Under the pieces are notes generated by a model that did not search any database, was not told the DNA's origin, and saw only the letters and a program-made list of their open reading frames with translations. DNA of 64,000 nucleotides, taken from positions 1 through 64,000 of the forward strand of contig NZ_JAMYWQ010000001.1 in assembly GCF_024160145.1 (NCBI RefSeq). The letters are read 5' to 3'. Shown here piece by piece: positions 1 to 8,118 of this stretch. The translations under genes were made by a program, and so were the position numbers. Source of the stretch: Serratia nevei. Lineage in GTDB: Bacteria; Pseudomonadota; Gammaproteobacteria; Enterobacterales; Enterobacteriaceae. Position 1 is the first letter of the stretch, and every line of letters begins with the position of its first letter.

Positions 1-23
1 ACAGGGAGCAAAGGTTAGCATTC

Positions 24-99
24 ATAGTGACGGCAGTTTTGAAGGTTTAGGGTGTGTTTTGGCGAATACAAACCTAAACGTTCTGACTGCCGTTTTCTA
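24..99. repeat. Imperfect inverted repeat downstream of pspF
   Basis: Nested complementary arms lie just beyond the pspF stop codon: ATAG/CTAT (24-27 with 96-99), ACGGCAGT/ACTGCCGT (30-37 with 86-93) and GTTTAGG/CCTAAAC (45-51 with 73-79). Together they would fold into a long interrupted stem in either strand. No T-run follows it, so it is not a typical intrinsic terminator. It could be a regulatory site for a gene left of the window, an RNA 3' structure, or chance. Confidence 0.35.
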
Positions 100-140
100 T
101 TGGTTCACGCTAAGACGCGATGAACCTTTTTTTTTGCCTG

Positions 141-1148
141 CTATTCCTCGTCTGCTTCGCCGCTTTGCAGCAGCGCATGCTTTTTCAGCATGCCGCGCAA
201 CTGGTGATAGGTCAGCCCCAGCAGCTGCGCCGCCTTGCGTTGATTGAACCGCCCTTGCTGCAGCGCCGCTTCGATCAACGCCTTTTCCTGTTCCAGCTGC
301 CAGTGTTTCAAATCCAGCGGCAGCGCCGGCAATGCGCCGGCACCCTCGGCGGCGGGCGTGAGCGGAACAGCCTCACGTGGGGCGAACGGGTTGATGACGA
401 TCTCGCTCAACGGGTTGTCGCTGTCGCCATGACGATAGACCGAGCGCTCCACCACGTTTTTCAGTTCGCGCACGTTGCCCGGCCAGCCGTAGCCGAGCAG
501 CGTTTGCCTGGCATGTTCGGTAAAGCCGGGAAACAGCGGCAGCGCCAGCTCGCGGCACATTTGCATGGCGAAATGCTCGGCCAGCAGCATGATATCGGGC
601 CGCCGTTGGCGCAGCGGCGGCAGCTGCACCACGTCGAACGCCAGCCGGTCCAGCAGATCGGCGCGGAACTTGCCCGCCGCCGCCAGCGCCGGCAGGTCGT
701 CGTTGGTGGCGCACACCAGGCGCACATCTACCCGCAGCGGCTGGCTGCCGCCCACGCGCTCCAGTTGGCCGTATTCGATCACCCGCAGCAATTTTTCCTG
801 CACCAGCATCGGCGCGGTCGCCAGTTCATCGAGGAACAGCGTGCCGCCGTCGGCGCGCTCGAAGCGGCCCAGATGGCGCTTCTGCGCGCCGGTAAACGCG
901 CCGGCCTCGTGGCCGAACAGTTCGGAGTCCAGCAGGTTTTCATTCAGCGCCGCGCAGTTGAGCGAGATGAATGGCCCTTGCCACCGGTTGGAGAGGTAGT
1001 GCAGACGGTGGGCGATCAGCTCCTTGCCGGTGCCGCGTTCGCCGATCACCAGCACCGGCTTGTTCAGCTTGGCCACCTGGGAGACCTGCTCCAATACGTC
1101 GACAAAGGCGTTCGCTTCGCCCAACAAATTATCTGGCTGCTCGCTCAT
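141..1148 (-). CDS. pspF: PspF, sigma-54 enhancer-binding activator of the phage-shock operon
   Basis: Cytoplasmic AAA+ activator of sigma-54 RNA polymerase at psp promoters; PspA normally holds it inactive. The 335-residue protein starts directly with the AAA+ domain and has no receiver domain, as is usual for PspF. Visible motifs are Walker A GERGTGKE (about 36-43), the sigma-54 contact loop GAFTGA (about 83-88), a Walker B GGTLFLDE (about 101-108) and a C-terminal Fis-type helix-turn-helix. The start at 1148 (MSEQPDNLLG) is preferred over 1163 because it aligns with the E. coli N-terminus. It is divergent from pspA, with the sigma-54 promoter in between. Confidence 0.97.
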   Translation of the reverse strand: MSEQPDNLLGEANAFVDVLEQVSQVAKLNKPVLVIGERGTGKELIAHRLHYLSNRWQGPFISLNCAALNENLLDSELFGHEAGAFTGAQKRHLGRFERADGGTLFLDELATAPMLVQEKLLRVIEYGQLERVGGSQPLRVDVRLVCATNDDLPALAAAGKFRADLLDRLAFDVVQLPPLRQRRPDIMLLAEHFAMQMCRELALPLFPGFTEHARQTLLGYGWPGNVRELKNVVERSVYRHGDSDNPLSEIVINPFAPREAVPLTPAAEGAGALPALPLDLKHWQLEQEKALIEAALQQGRFNQRKAAQLLGLTYHQLRGMLKKHALLQSGEADEE

Positions 1149-1245
1149 GATGAAATTCGCCAATGTTTGGTTAAAATAATCACTCTACAGCAAGCGCGCA
1201 GAGAGTCAAAAATTAATAGTCTTTGTTTTTCAAAGAAATAAAAGT

Positions 1246-1261
1246 TGGCACGGGTTTTGAT
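1246..1261 (+). promoter_or_regulatory. Sigma-54 promoter of pspA
   Basis: TGGCAC at 1246-1251, five bases, then TTGAT matches the sigma-54 -24/-12 consensus TGGCAC-N5-TTGCW, except that the -12 C is A. E. coli pspA also deviates at this place. The site lies 72 bp before the pspA start codon and between pspA and its activator pspF, as expected. PspF enhancer sites would lie in about 1150-1240, but I could not define them. Confidence 0.8.
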
Positions 1262-1332
1262 TATATCTTCAGGCAAGCTGTACGACTTAACGCGGCGCTT
1301 CAGACGCCATCAGAACCAAGAGGAAGTGAATT

Positions 1333-1998
1333 ATGGGTATTTTTTCTCGTTTTGCCGACATCGTGAACGCCAACATCAACACTCTGCTGGACAAGGCGGA
1401 AGATCCGCAAAAGCTGGTGCGGTTGATGATCCAAGAGATGGAAGACACGCTGGTTGAAGTTCGCTCTACGTCGGCGCGCGCGCTGGCGGAGAAAAAGCAG
1501 CTGCTGCGCCGCATCGAGCAGGGTGAAAACCAGCTCAGCGACTGGCAGGAAAAAGCCGAGCTGGCGTTGCGCAAAGATAAAGAAGATCTGGCCCGCGCGG
1601 CGCTGATCGAAAAACAGAAGGTGGCCGATCTGATCGCCACGCTGACGCAGGAAGTGGCTACAGTAGAAGAAACGCTGGCGCGCATGAAGAGCGAAATCAG
1701 CGAGCTGGAAAACAAGCTGACCGAAACCCGCGCGCGGCAGCAGGCGCTGGCGCTGCGCCATCAGGCTGCATCGTCCTCCCGCGAAGTGCGCCGCCAGCTC
1801 GACAGCGGCAAGCTGGATGAGGCGATGGCGCGTTTCGAACAGTTCGAACGCCGTATCGACCACATGGAAGCCGAAGCGGAAAGCATCAGCATCGGTAAAA
1901 AGAAGTCGCTGGACCAAGAGTTTGCCGAACTGAAGGCCGACGACGCCATCAGTGAGCAACTGGCGGCGCTGAAAGCCAAGATGAACCGCTCAGAGTAA
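1333..1998 (+). CDS. pspA: Phage shock protein A (PspA/IM30 family)
   Basis: Peripheral inner-membrane protein that binds stressed membranes through an N-terminal amphipathic helix and inhibits PspF when no stress is present. The 221-residue sequence begins [20 protein letters not shown] and is almost wholly charged heptad coiled coil, as in the PspA/Vipp1 (ESCRT-III-like) family; its length matches E. coli PspA. It is first in pspABCD and is followed by an intercistronic hairpin (2007-2031) that could stabilise the abundant pspA message. Confidence 0.97.
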   Translation: MGIFSRFADIVNANINTLLDKAEDPQKLVRLMIQEMEDTLVEVRSTSARALAEKKQLLRRIEQGENQLSDWQEKAELALRKDKEDLARAALIEKQKVADLIATLTQEVATVEETLARMKSEISELENKLTETRARQQALALRHQAASSSREVRRQLDSGKLDEAMARFEQFERRIDHMEAEAESISIGKKKSLDQEFAELKADDAISEQLAALKAKMNRSE

Positions 1999-2006
1999 GG
2001 CGAATC

Positions 2007-2031
2007 GCGGCCACACGCCGGAGGTGGCCGC
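2007..2031 (+). repeat. Intercistronic hairpin pspA-pspB
   Basis: Perfect 8-bp arms GCGGCCAC (2007-2014) and GTGGCCGC (2024-2031) flank a 9-base loop right after the pspA stop. No T-run follows, so it is more likely a 3'-end-protecting or partial attenuating structure. That would fit PspA being made in excess over PspB-D. Confidence 0.5.
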
Positions 2032-2061
2032 CTATCCAGGACCCGATAAGAAGGAATAACA

Positions 2062-2289
2062 ATGAGTGCTTTATTACTTGCCATTCCGCTGACAATTTTC
2101 GTGCTGTTTGTCGCGCCGATTTGGCTTTGGCTGCATTACAGCAATCGGCAACAGACCGGCATCCAACTGAGTCAGCAAGAAATGCAGCGCCTGGCGCAGC
2201 TGGGGGAAGATGCCAAACGCATGCGTGAACGCATTCAGGCGCTGGAAGAGATCCTCGATGCGGAACACCCGAACTGGAGACAGTCCTGA
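2062..2289 (+). CDS. pspB: Phage shock protein B
   Basis: Small inner-membrane protein that works with PspC to sense membrane stress and recruit PspA away from PspF. The 75-residue protein has one N-terminal transmembrane helix (about 3-25, ending near PIWLWLHY) and a cytoplasmic coiled-coil tail (ELSQQEMQ-like heptads through EEILDAEHPNWR). It is preceded by an AAGGAA ribosome-binding sequence. Its stop codon overlaps the pspC start (TGATG), indicating translational coupling. Confidence 0.95.
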   Translation: MSALLLAIPLTIFVLFVAPIWLWLHYSNRQQTGIQLSQQEMQRLAQLGEDAKRMRERIQALEEILDAEHPNWRQS

Positions 2290-2648
2290 TGAGCACGACG
2301 CTGGGCAGTAAAAAGCTTTATCGCGTTCCCGAAGAAGGCATGGTGAAAGGCGTCTGCGCCGGTTTGGCTCACTATTTCGACGTGCCGGTGCGCCTGATCC
2401 GCGTGATGGTGGTGCTGTCGCTGTTCTTCGGGTTGTTCTTTTTCACGCTGGTGGCCTATATCGCGCTGGTGTTCGTGCTGGATGAAGCGCCGGCCAGCCG
2501 TTTCGAAGGTGAGCATCAGAAGACGCCGCGCCAGCTGCTCGATCAGCTGGAGTATGAGCTGGGCAGCGGCGAGCAGCAGCTGCGTCAGGTCGAGCGCTAC
2601 GTGACGTCCGATACCTTCGGCGTACAGAGCCGTTTCCGCAAGCTGTAA
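2289..2648 (+). CDS. pspC: Phage shock protein C
   Basis: Inner-membrane stress sensor with a PspC domain. The 119-residue protein has the family's N-terminal KLYRVPEEGMVKGVCAGLAH stretch, a hydrophobic segment at about 38-60 (LIRVMVVLSLFF onward), and a C-terminal cytoplasmic tail that binds PspB and PspA. It overlaps pspB by one base. Its stop is followed closely by a perfect 28-bp palindrome before pspD. Confidence 0.95.
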   Translation: MSTTLGSKKLYRVPEEGMVKGVCAGLAHYFDVPVRLIRVMVVLSLFFGLFFFTLVAYIALVFVLDEAPASRFEGEHQKTPRQLLDQLEYELGSGEQQLRQVERYVTSDTFGVQSRFRKL

Positions 2649-2658
2649 CCCTTCTTGC

Positions 2659-2686
2659 GATACCCGGCCTGCGCAGGCCGGGTATC
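2659..2686. repeat. Perfect 28-bp palindrome between pspC and pspD
   Basis: Positions 2659-2686 are exactly self-complementary, reading GATACCCGGCCTGC then its mirror, with no loop bases. As RNA it would form a strong GC-rich stem 11 bases after the pspC stop. It is not followed by a U-run, so it is probably a processing, stability or partial attenuation element that uncouples pspD-ycjX-ycjF expression from pspABC. Confidence 0.6.
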
Positions 2687-2744
2687 TTCGCCGCCGTTAT
2701 CCCGTGAATGTAACCTTAATCGTCTTGTGCCGGAGGGCATTGTC

Positions 2745-3011
2745 ATGAATAAAATCGATGTCGCGAACACCGCCAGAACGGGTGGATTTAAACGAGGAGC
2801 GGCGGCAATGTTGAAGACATTGGCTAAAGTCATCATCATAGCGTTATTGAACTATGGCCCGGCGGGCGCCGCCGGCTGGCTGTTGAAGACCGTCGGCCGC
2901 AAACCGGTGCGCTTCGTGCTGGCGCTGGTGCTGGAACCGCTGTTCCGTAAAGGCCTGAACAAGGCATTCGGGCGTTACGTCAAGGAGAGCAATGAAACGA
3001 CTGCAAAATGA
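2745..3011 (+). CDS. pspD: Phage shock protein D
   Basis: Small, basic, membrane-associated member of the psp operon whose exact role is poorly known. This start (MNKIDVANTARTGGFKRG) is chosen because GGAGGG lies 8 bases upstream; a longer reading from 2655 would cross the palindrome. The 88 residues share with E. coli PspD the core LLNYGPAGAAGWLLKTVGRK and the ALVLEPLFRK stretch. It runs 20 bp into ycjX, so the two are translationally coupled. No pspE follows. Confidence 0.88.
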   Translation: MNKIDVANTARTGGFKRGAAAMLKTLAKVIIIALLNYGPAGAAGWLLKTVGRKPVRFVLALVLEPLFRKGLNKAFGRYVKESNETTAK

Positions 3012-4389
3012 GTTAACCTCGCTGGTCAACCGCGGAATGGATCGCCATCTGCGCCTGGCGGTGACCGGCCTGAGCCGCAGCGGCAAAACCGCCTTTATCA
3101 CCGCCTTCGTCAACCAACTGCTGCATGTGCACAGCGGCGCACGCATGCCGCTGTTTTCTCCGGTGCGCGAAGAGCGCCTGCTGGGCGTGAAACGCATCCC
3201 GCAGCGCGATCTCGGCCTCCAGCGTTTCACCTATGACGAAGGGCTGGCGCAGCTGTACGGCATGCCGCCGGCCTGGCCGACGCCGACGCGCGGCGTCAGC
3301 GAAATCCGCCTGGCGCTGCGTTACCGCTCCAACGACTCGCTGCTGCGCCACTTCAAAGACACCTCCACGCTGTACCTGGAGATCGTCGACTATCCCGGTG
3401 AATGGCTGCTGGATCTGCCGATGCTCGAGCAGGATTATCTGGCCTGGTCGCGCCAGATGGCCGGGCTGCTGCAGGGCGAACGCGCCGAGTGGGCCAAGCC
3501 CTGGCTTGCGCTGTGCAAGGCCTGCGATCCGCTGGCCCCGGCCGACGAAAACCGCCTGGCGGCGATCGCCCAGGCCTACACCGATTATCTGCTGCGCTGT
3601 AAAAGCGAAGGGCTGCACTTCATTCAGCCGGGGCGTTTCGTGCTGCCGGGTGACATGGCCGGCGCGCCGGCGCTGCAGTTTTTCCCGTGGCCCGACGTGG
3701 CCGCGATCGGCGAATCGAAGCTGGCGCAGGCCGATAAACACACCAACATCGGCATGTTGCGCGCTCGTTTTAACTACTACTGCCAGGCGATCGTCAAAAA
3801 CTTCTACAAAGAGCATTTCGCCCGTTTCGATCGGCAAATCGTGCTGGTCGACTGCCTGCAGCCGCTCAACAGCGGCCCGCAGGCATTCAACGATATGCGT
3901 CTGGCGCTGACCCAGCTGATGCAGAGCTTCCATTACGGCAAACGCACGTTGCTGCGCCGTTTGTTCTCGCCGACCATCGACAAACTGATGTTCGCCGCCA
4001 CCAAGGCGGACCATATCACCGCCGATCAGCACGCCAACCTGGTGTCGTTGCTGCAACAGCTGGTGCAAGAAGCGTGGCAGAACGCGGCGTTCGAGGGCAT
4101 CAGCATGGATTGCGTCGGCCTGGCCTCGGTGCAGGCGACCGAGAGCGGCATCGTCGATCATCAGGGGCAACGCATTCCGGCGCTGAAAGGCAACCGCCTG
4201 AGTGACGGCGCGCCGCTGACGGTGTTCCCCGGCGAAGTGCCCGCGCGCCTGCCGGGGCCGGCGTTCTGGCAAAACCAGGGGTTCCACTTTGATGAATTTC
4301 GTCCGCGCGCCATGAGCGTAGACAGCCCGTTGCCGCATATCCGTCTGGATGCGGTGATGGAGTTTTTATTGGGAGACAAATTGCGATGA
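2992..4389 (+). CDS. ycjX: YcjX family GTPase-like protein
   Basis: Conserved P-loop NTPase of the DUF463 family, co-induced with psp genes in enterobacteria; its molecular role is not established. The 465-residue protein has Walker [11 protein letters not shown] (about 25-34), the [11 protein letters not shown] switch-like segment, and a TKADHI motif similar to G-protein NKxD. Length matches E. coli YcjX. It starts inside pspD and overlaps ycjF by an ATGA, so pspD-ycjX-ycjF form one coupled unit. Confidence 0.95.
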   Translation: MKRLQNELTSLVNRGMDRHLRLAVTGLSRSGKTAFITAFVNQLLHVHSGARMPLFSPVREERLLGVKRIPQRDLGLQRFTYDEGLAQLYGMPPAWPTPTRGVSEIRLALRYRSNDSLLRHFKDTSTLYLEIVDYPGEWLLDLPMLEQDYLAWSRQMAGLLQGERAEWAKPWLALCKACDPLAPADENRLAAIAQAYTDYLLRCKSEGLHFIQPGRFVLPGDMAGAPALQFFPWPDVAAIGESKLAQADKHTNIGMLRARFNYYCQAIVKNFYKEHFARFDRQIVLVDCLQPLNSGPQAFNDMRLALTQLMQSFHYGKRTLLRRLFSPTIDKLMFAATKADHITADQHANLVSLLQQLVQEAWQNAAFEGISMDCVGLASVQATESGIVDHQGQRIPALKGNRLSDGAPLTVFPGEVPARLPGPAFWQNQGFHFDEFRPRAMSVDSPLPHIRLDAVMEFLLGDKLR

Positions 4390-5447
4390 GCGAGCCTATC
4401 AAACCGCGTATCGATTTTGACGAGCCGCTGCAGCCGCCGCAGGAGCCGGCGTTGCGCGCCGGCGTCGCTTTCGATGCCGAACAGGCGGAAAGCTTTTTCC
4501 CGGCGGCACCGGAGCTGCAGCAGGAAGAGGAAGAAGGGCGCGCCGAAGGCATCATCAACGCCGCGCTGAAACCTAAACGCAGCCTGTGGCGCAAAATGGT
4601 TACCGCCGGCCTGGCGCTGTTCGGCGTCAGCGTGGTGGCGCAGGGCGTGCAGTGGGTGCATACCGCCTGGATGCAGCAGGACTGGATCGCCATGGGCGGC
4701 GGCGTGGCCGGCGGCCTGATCGTGTTCGCCGGCGTCGGTTCGGTGGTCACCGAGTGGCGGCGTTTGTATCGGCTGCGTCAGCGCGCGGAAGAGCGCGACG
4801 TGGCGCGCGAGCTGTTGCACAGCCACGGGCTGGGGCAAGGGCGCGAATTCTGCGAGAAGCTGGCGCGCCAGGCCGGGTTGGATCAGGGGCATCCGGCGCT
4901 GCAGCGCTGGCAGGCTTCATTGCATGAAACGCAAAATGACCGTGAAGTGGTGGAGCTGTACGCCAAACTGGTGCAGCCGGTGCTCGACAACCAGGCGCGG
5001 CGCGAAATCAGCCGCTCCGCCGCCGAATCGACGCTGATGATCGCCGTCAGCCCGTTGGCGCTGGTGGATATGGCGTTTATCGCCTGGCGCAACATCCGTT
5101 TGATCAACCGCATCGCCGCGCTGTACGGCATCGAGCTGGGCTACTTCAGTCGCCTTCGTCTGTTCCGCCTGGTGCTGTTGAACATCGCGTTCGCCGGCGC
5201 CTCCGAGCTGGTGCGCGAAGTGGGCATGGACTGGATGTCGCAGGATCTGGCGGCGCGGCTGTCGGCGCGCGCGGCGCAGGGCATCGGCGCCGGGTTGTTG
5301 ACCGCGCGGCTGGGCATCAAAGCGATGGAGCTGTGCCGCCCGCTGCCGTGGCTGGAAGGGGAAAAACCGAAGCTCGGCGATTTCCGCAGCCAGCTGATCG
5401 GCCAGTTGAAAGACACGCTGAAAAAGAGCGACGGCAAGGGCAAATAA
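4386..5447 (+). CDS. ycjF: YcjF inner-membrane protein (DUF697/UPF0283)
   Basis: Inner-membrane protein of unknown function paired with YcjX. The 353 residues show an acidic N-terminus, two hydrophobic helices at about 70-90 and 98-120 ([12 protein letters not shown] and [17 protein letters not shown]), and a C-terminal DUF697-like helical domain that includes [19 protein letters not shown]. Overlap with ycjX is 4 bp. A strong terminator follows at 5455-5482 and ends the psp-ycj transcript. Confidence 0.94.
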   Translation: MSEPIKPRIDFDEPLQPPQEPALRAGVAFDAEQAESFFPAAPELQQEEEEGRAEGIINAALKPKRSLWRKMVTAGLALFGVSVVAQGVQWVHTAWMQQDWIAMGGGVAGGLIVFAGVGSVVTEWRRLYRLRQRAEERDVARELLHSHGLGQGREFCEKLARQAGLDQGHPALQRWQASLHETQNDREVVELYAKLVQPVLDNQARREISRSAAESTLMIAVSPLALVDMAFIAWRNIRLINRIAALYGIELGYFSRLRLFRLVLLNIAFAGASELVREVGMDWMSQDLAARLSARAAQGIGAGLLTARLGIKAMELCRPLPWLEGEKPKLGDFRSQLIGQLKDTLKKSDGKGK

Positions 5448-5454
5448 CCCCGCG

Positions 5455-5482
5455 ACGGCGCTCTCAGGAGCGCCGTTTTCTC
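5455..5482 (+). terminator. Terminator of the psp-ycjXF operon
   Basis: ACGGCGCTC (5455-5463) and GAGCGCCGT (5468-5476) form a perfect 9-bp stem with a TCAG loop, followed by TTTTCTC. It lies 8 bases after the ycjF stop. Confidence 0.9.
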
Positions 5483-5663
5483 AACGGCGCCGACGCCGGA
5501 CGTAATCGAGACTTGACGACAGTCGATCCCCCTGTGAGTGCGTGATAAATATCTGCAAAATTAATTCTGGTTGTGATAACTCTCTGTTTGTAGGCTAAAA
5601 TGACGCCGATGCTGTTATTCACTTGCGTTTAAAATCAGCAGCCACGGCAATAAATCAGAGTTC

Positions 5664-5681
5664 TGTCAACTTTTGCTGACA
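5664..5681 (+). promoter_or_regulatory. Candidate TyrR box upstream of tyrR
   Basis: The 18-bp palindrome TGTCAACTTTTGCTGACA fits the TyrR box pattern TGTAAA-N6-TTTACA in length, spacing and 9 of 12 fixed bases. It lies about 80 bp before tyrR. TyrR autoregulation is established in E. coli, so this is the likely autoregulatory operator. The rest of the 313-bp ycjF-tyrR gap holds an AT-rich stretch (about 5545-5640) suited to a promoter and no gene. Confidence 0.65.
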
Positions 5682-5760
5682 GATCGCTTCTACCGCCCGG
5701 TGCGAGGGAGTATCATCATCGTCAACGATCCCCGCACCTGCAGAGATAAGGCCAACACTG

Positions 5761-7332
5761 ATGCGTTTGGAAGTATTTTGCGAAGACCGCCTCGGTCTCA
5801 CTCGAGAATTACTCGATCTTTTGGTATCGCGCAGCATTGACTTACGTGGCATCGAGATCGATCCCATCGGCCGCATTTACCTCAATTTCTCCCAGCTGGA
5901 TTTCGATACTTTCCGCGCGCTGATGGCGGAGATCCGCCGCATTGCCGGCGTGACCGACGTGCGCACCGTCAGCTTTATGCCTTCCGAACGTGAGCATCGC
6001 GCGCTGCGCGCGCTGCTGGAGTCGATGCCGGAACCGGTGTTCTCGATCGACATGAAGGGCAAGGTCGAGCTGGCCAACCCGGCGGCGCAGGCGTTGTTCA
6101 GCCTGAACGAAGACAAGATCCGCAACCAGACCGCCGGCGCGCTGATCGGCGGCTATAACTTCAGCCGCTGGCTGGAGAGCGAACACACGGCGCCGCACTC
6201 CGAGCGGGTGGTGATCCGCAGCCAGGACTTCCTGATGGACATCACGCCGATCTATCTGGAAGACGAACAGCAGCAACCGGCCGCGGTCGGCGCGGTGGTG
6301 ATGCTGAAGTCCACCGCACGCATGGGCCGCCAGCTGCAAAATCTGTCGGTGAACGACGATACCGAATTCGATCACATCGTCGCGGTGAGCGCCAAGATGC
6401 GTCACGTGTTGGAGCAGGCACGCAAGCTGGCGATGCTCGACGCGCCGCTGCTGATCGTCGGCGATACCGGCACCGGCAAGGATATTCTGGCCCGCGCCTG
6501 CCACCTGCGCAGCCCGCGCGGCAAACAGCCGTTCCTGGCGCTGAACTGCGCCGCGCTGCCGGATGATGTGGTGGAGAGCGAGCTGTTCGGCCATGCGCCG
6601 GGCGCTTATCCCAACGCGCTGGAAGGCAAGAAGGGTTTCTTCGAGCAGGCCAACGGCGGCTCGGTGCTGCTGGATGAGATCGGCGAAATGTCGCCGCGCA
6701 TGCAGACCAAACTGCTGCGTTTCCTCAATGACGGCACGTTCCGCCGCGTTGGCGAAGAGCATGAGGTGCACGTCGATGTGCGCGTGATCTGCGCCACCCA
6801 GAAAAACCTCACCGAACTGGTGCAGCGCGGCGAATTCCGCGAAGACCTCTATTATCGCCTCAACGTGCTGACCATCAGCATCCCGCCGCTGCGCGAACGT
6901 CCGCAGGACATCATGCCGCTGACCGAGTTGTTCGTGGCGCGCTTCGCCGATGAGCAGGGCGTGGCGCGGCCCAAGCTGGCGAGCGATCTGGGCGGCTTCC
7001 TCAGCAAATACGGCTGGCCGGGCAACGTGCGCCAGTTGAAAAACGCCATCTATCGCGCGCTGACGCAAACCGAAGGCTACGAGCTGCGGCCGCAGGATAT
7101 CGTGCTGCCGGAATTCGAGGTGGAGATGTCGCTGGGCGACGAGGTGCTGGACGGCTCGCTGGACGACATCAGCAAGCGTTTCGAACGCTCGGTGCTGACG
7201 CGCCTGTATCGCACTTACCCCAGCACCCGCAAGCTGGCGAAGCGACTGGGCGTTTCCCATACCGCCATCGCCAACAAGTTGCGCGAGTATGGCCTGAGCA
7301 GCCGCAAAGGCGGCGCCGAGGGCGAAGAATAA
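5761..7332 (+). CDS. tyrR: TyrR, aromatic amino acid regulator
   Basis: DNA-binding regulator of aromatic amino acid synthesis and transport, responding to Tyr, Phe and Trp. The 523-residue protein has an ACT domain (about 1-70), a PAS domain (about 80-180), an AAA+ domain with Walker A GDTGTGKD (about 234-241) and a C-terminal HTH (TRKLAKRLGVSHTAIANKL). The sigma-54 contact loop is replaced by GAYPNA (about 281-286), consistent with TyrR acting on sigma-70 polymerase. It ends at a pair of terminators facing tpx. Confidence 0.97.
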   Translation: MRLEVFCEDRLGLTRELLDLLVSRSIDLRGIEIDPIGRIYLNFSQLDFDTFRALMAEIRRIAGVTDVRTVSFMPSEREHRALRALLESMPEPVFSIDMKGKVELANPAAQALFSLNEDKIRNQTAGALIGGYNFSRWLESEHTAPHSERVVIRSQDFLMDITPIYLEDEQQQPAAVGAVVMLKSTARMGRQLQNLSVNDDTEFDHIVAVSAKMRHVLEQARKLAMLDAPLLIVGDTGTGKDILARACHLRSPRGKQPFLALNCAALPDDVVESELFGHAPGAYPNALEGKKGFFEQANGGSVLLDEIGEMSPRMQTKLLRFLNDGTFRRVGEEHEVHVDVRVICATQKNLTELVQRGEFREDLYYRLNVLTISIPPLRERPQDIMPLTELFVARFADEQGVARPKLASDLGGFLSKYGWPGNVRQLKNAIYRALTQTEGYELRPQDIVLPEFEVEMSLGDEVLDGSLDDISKRFERSVLTRLYRTYPSTRKLAKRLGVSHTAIANKLREYGLSSRKGGAEGEE

Positions 7333-7333
7333 G

Positions 7334-7355
7334 AAAGGCGCCCTGTGGCGCCTTT
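7334..7355 (+). terminator. Terminator after tyrR
   Basis: AAAGGCGCC (7334-7342) and GGCGCCTTT (7347-7355) form a perfect 9-bp stem with a CTGT loop directly after the tyrR stop. The tail is TTTAACGGGTTTT. It can act on both strands. Confidence 0.75.
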
Positions 7356-7366
7356 AACGGGTTTTC

Positions 7367-7388
7367 AAAGCCGGCGAACGCCGGCTTT
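7367..7388. terminator. Bidirectional terminator between tyrR and tpx
   Basis: AAAGCCGGC (7367-7375) and GCCGGCTTT (7380-7388) form a perfect 9-bp stem with a GAAC loop. T-rich tails lie on both sides (GGGTTTT on the left, TTTATTATTT on the right), so it can end tyrR and the convergent tpx. Confidence 0.8.
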
Positions 7389-7389
7389 A

Positions 7390-7893
7390 TTATTTCAGCG
7401 CTGCCAGCGCCGCGTCGTAGTCCGGCTCGGTGGTGATTTCGTTCACCAGCTCGCTGTACAGCACGTTGTCCTGGCCATCCAGCACCACGACCGCACGCGC
7501 GGTCAGGCCCGCCAACGGGCCTTCGGCGATTTCAACGCCGTACGCCTGCTTGAACTCGGCGCCGCGCAGGGTGGACAGGGTGACCACGTTGCTCAGGCCT
7601 TCCGCGCCGCAGAAGCGAGACTGCGCGAACGGCAGATCGGCGGAGATGCACAGTACCACGGTGTTATCCAGGGCGCTGGCCAGCTGGTTGAATTTACGCA
7701 CCGAAGTCGCGCAGACGCCGGTATCGATGCTTGGGAAGATGTTCAGGACTTTGCGTTTACCCGCGAAGCTGCTCAGCGCCACGTCTGACAAGTCTTTGGC
7801 AACCAGCGAGAAGGCCTTGGCCTGTTCGCCCTGCTGTGGCAGTTTGCCCGCTACGCTGACCGGATTGCCTTGAAAATGTACTGTCTGAGTCAT
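7390..7893 (-). CDS. tpx: Thiol peroxidase Tpx
   Basis: Atypical 2-Cys peroxiredoxin that reduces hydroperoxides with thioredoxin. In the 167-residue protein the peroxidatic Cys is C61 (DTGVCATS) and the resolving Cys is C95 (QSRFCGAE), both at family positions. The start [10 protein letters not shown] is used because it matches Tpx homologues and has AAGGAATCTAGCA upstream; the open frame extends further but has no support. An unusual 59-base hairpin lies in the 5' leader (7926-7984). Confidence 0.97.
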   Translation of the reverse strand: MTQTVHFQGNPVSVAGKLPQQGEQAKAFSLVAKDLSDVALSSFAGKRKVLNIFPSIDTGVCATSVRKFNQLASALDNTVVLCISADLPFAQSRFCGAEGLSNVVTLSTLRGAEFKQAYGVEIAEGPLAGLTARAVVVLDGQDNVLYSELVNEITTEPDYDAALAALK

Positions 7894-7925
7894 TGCTAGA
7901 TTCCTTTTACAGGTGTTTATACAAA

Positions 7926-7984
7926 GGGTATGAACCTGATGAAACGGCGCGCCGGCGGCGGCATTTAACATCAGGTTCACACCC
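7926..7984 (-). promoter_or_regulatory. Long inverted repeat in the tpx 5' leader
   Basis: Arms of 16 bases (7926-7941 and 7969-7984) are complementary at 15 of 16 positions, and the sixteenth is a G-U wobble in the tpx-sense RNA. The loop of 27 bases is GC-rich and contains GGCGCGCC. It ends 33 bases before the tpx start codon. The tpx-sense RNA then reads TTTGTATAAAC, which resembles a weak terminator tail. It may be an attenuator, a translation-control hairpin, or a large operator. Its function is unknown. Confidence 0.55.
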
Positions 7985-8118
7985 TGGCGCCAGTTTATGA
8001 CAACCGGGGCGGATTGGATATCAAAGTTTGCTAAATAGTTGTATATATTAGGCTGTTCCATAAAACATCACCGGCGCATCAGCCTGGCTGGATGCGCAGT
8101 TTTCGCTCAGGAGCCGTT

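Noticed and set aside
120-1241. 373-codon plus-strand frame over pspF
   Set aside because: Mirror of the pspF coding strand; Gln/Arg-rich composition and no family signature, while pspF on the minus strand is unambiguous.
5842-7260. 472-codon open frame antisense to tyrR
   Set aside because: Antisense shadow of a complete tyrR gene; no independent evidence for expression.
7894-8061. In-frame upstream extension of tpx to 223 codons
   Set aside because: The extension crosses the leader hairpin and has no similarity to Tpx; the shorter start fits the family length and has a ribosome-binding site.
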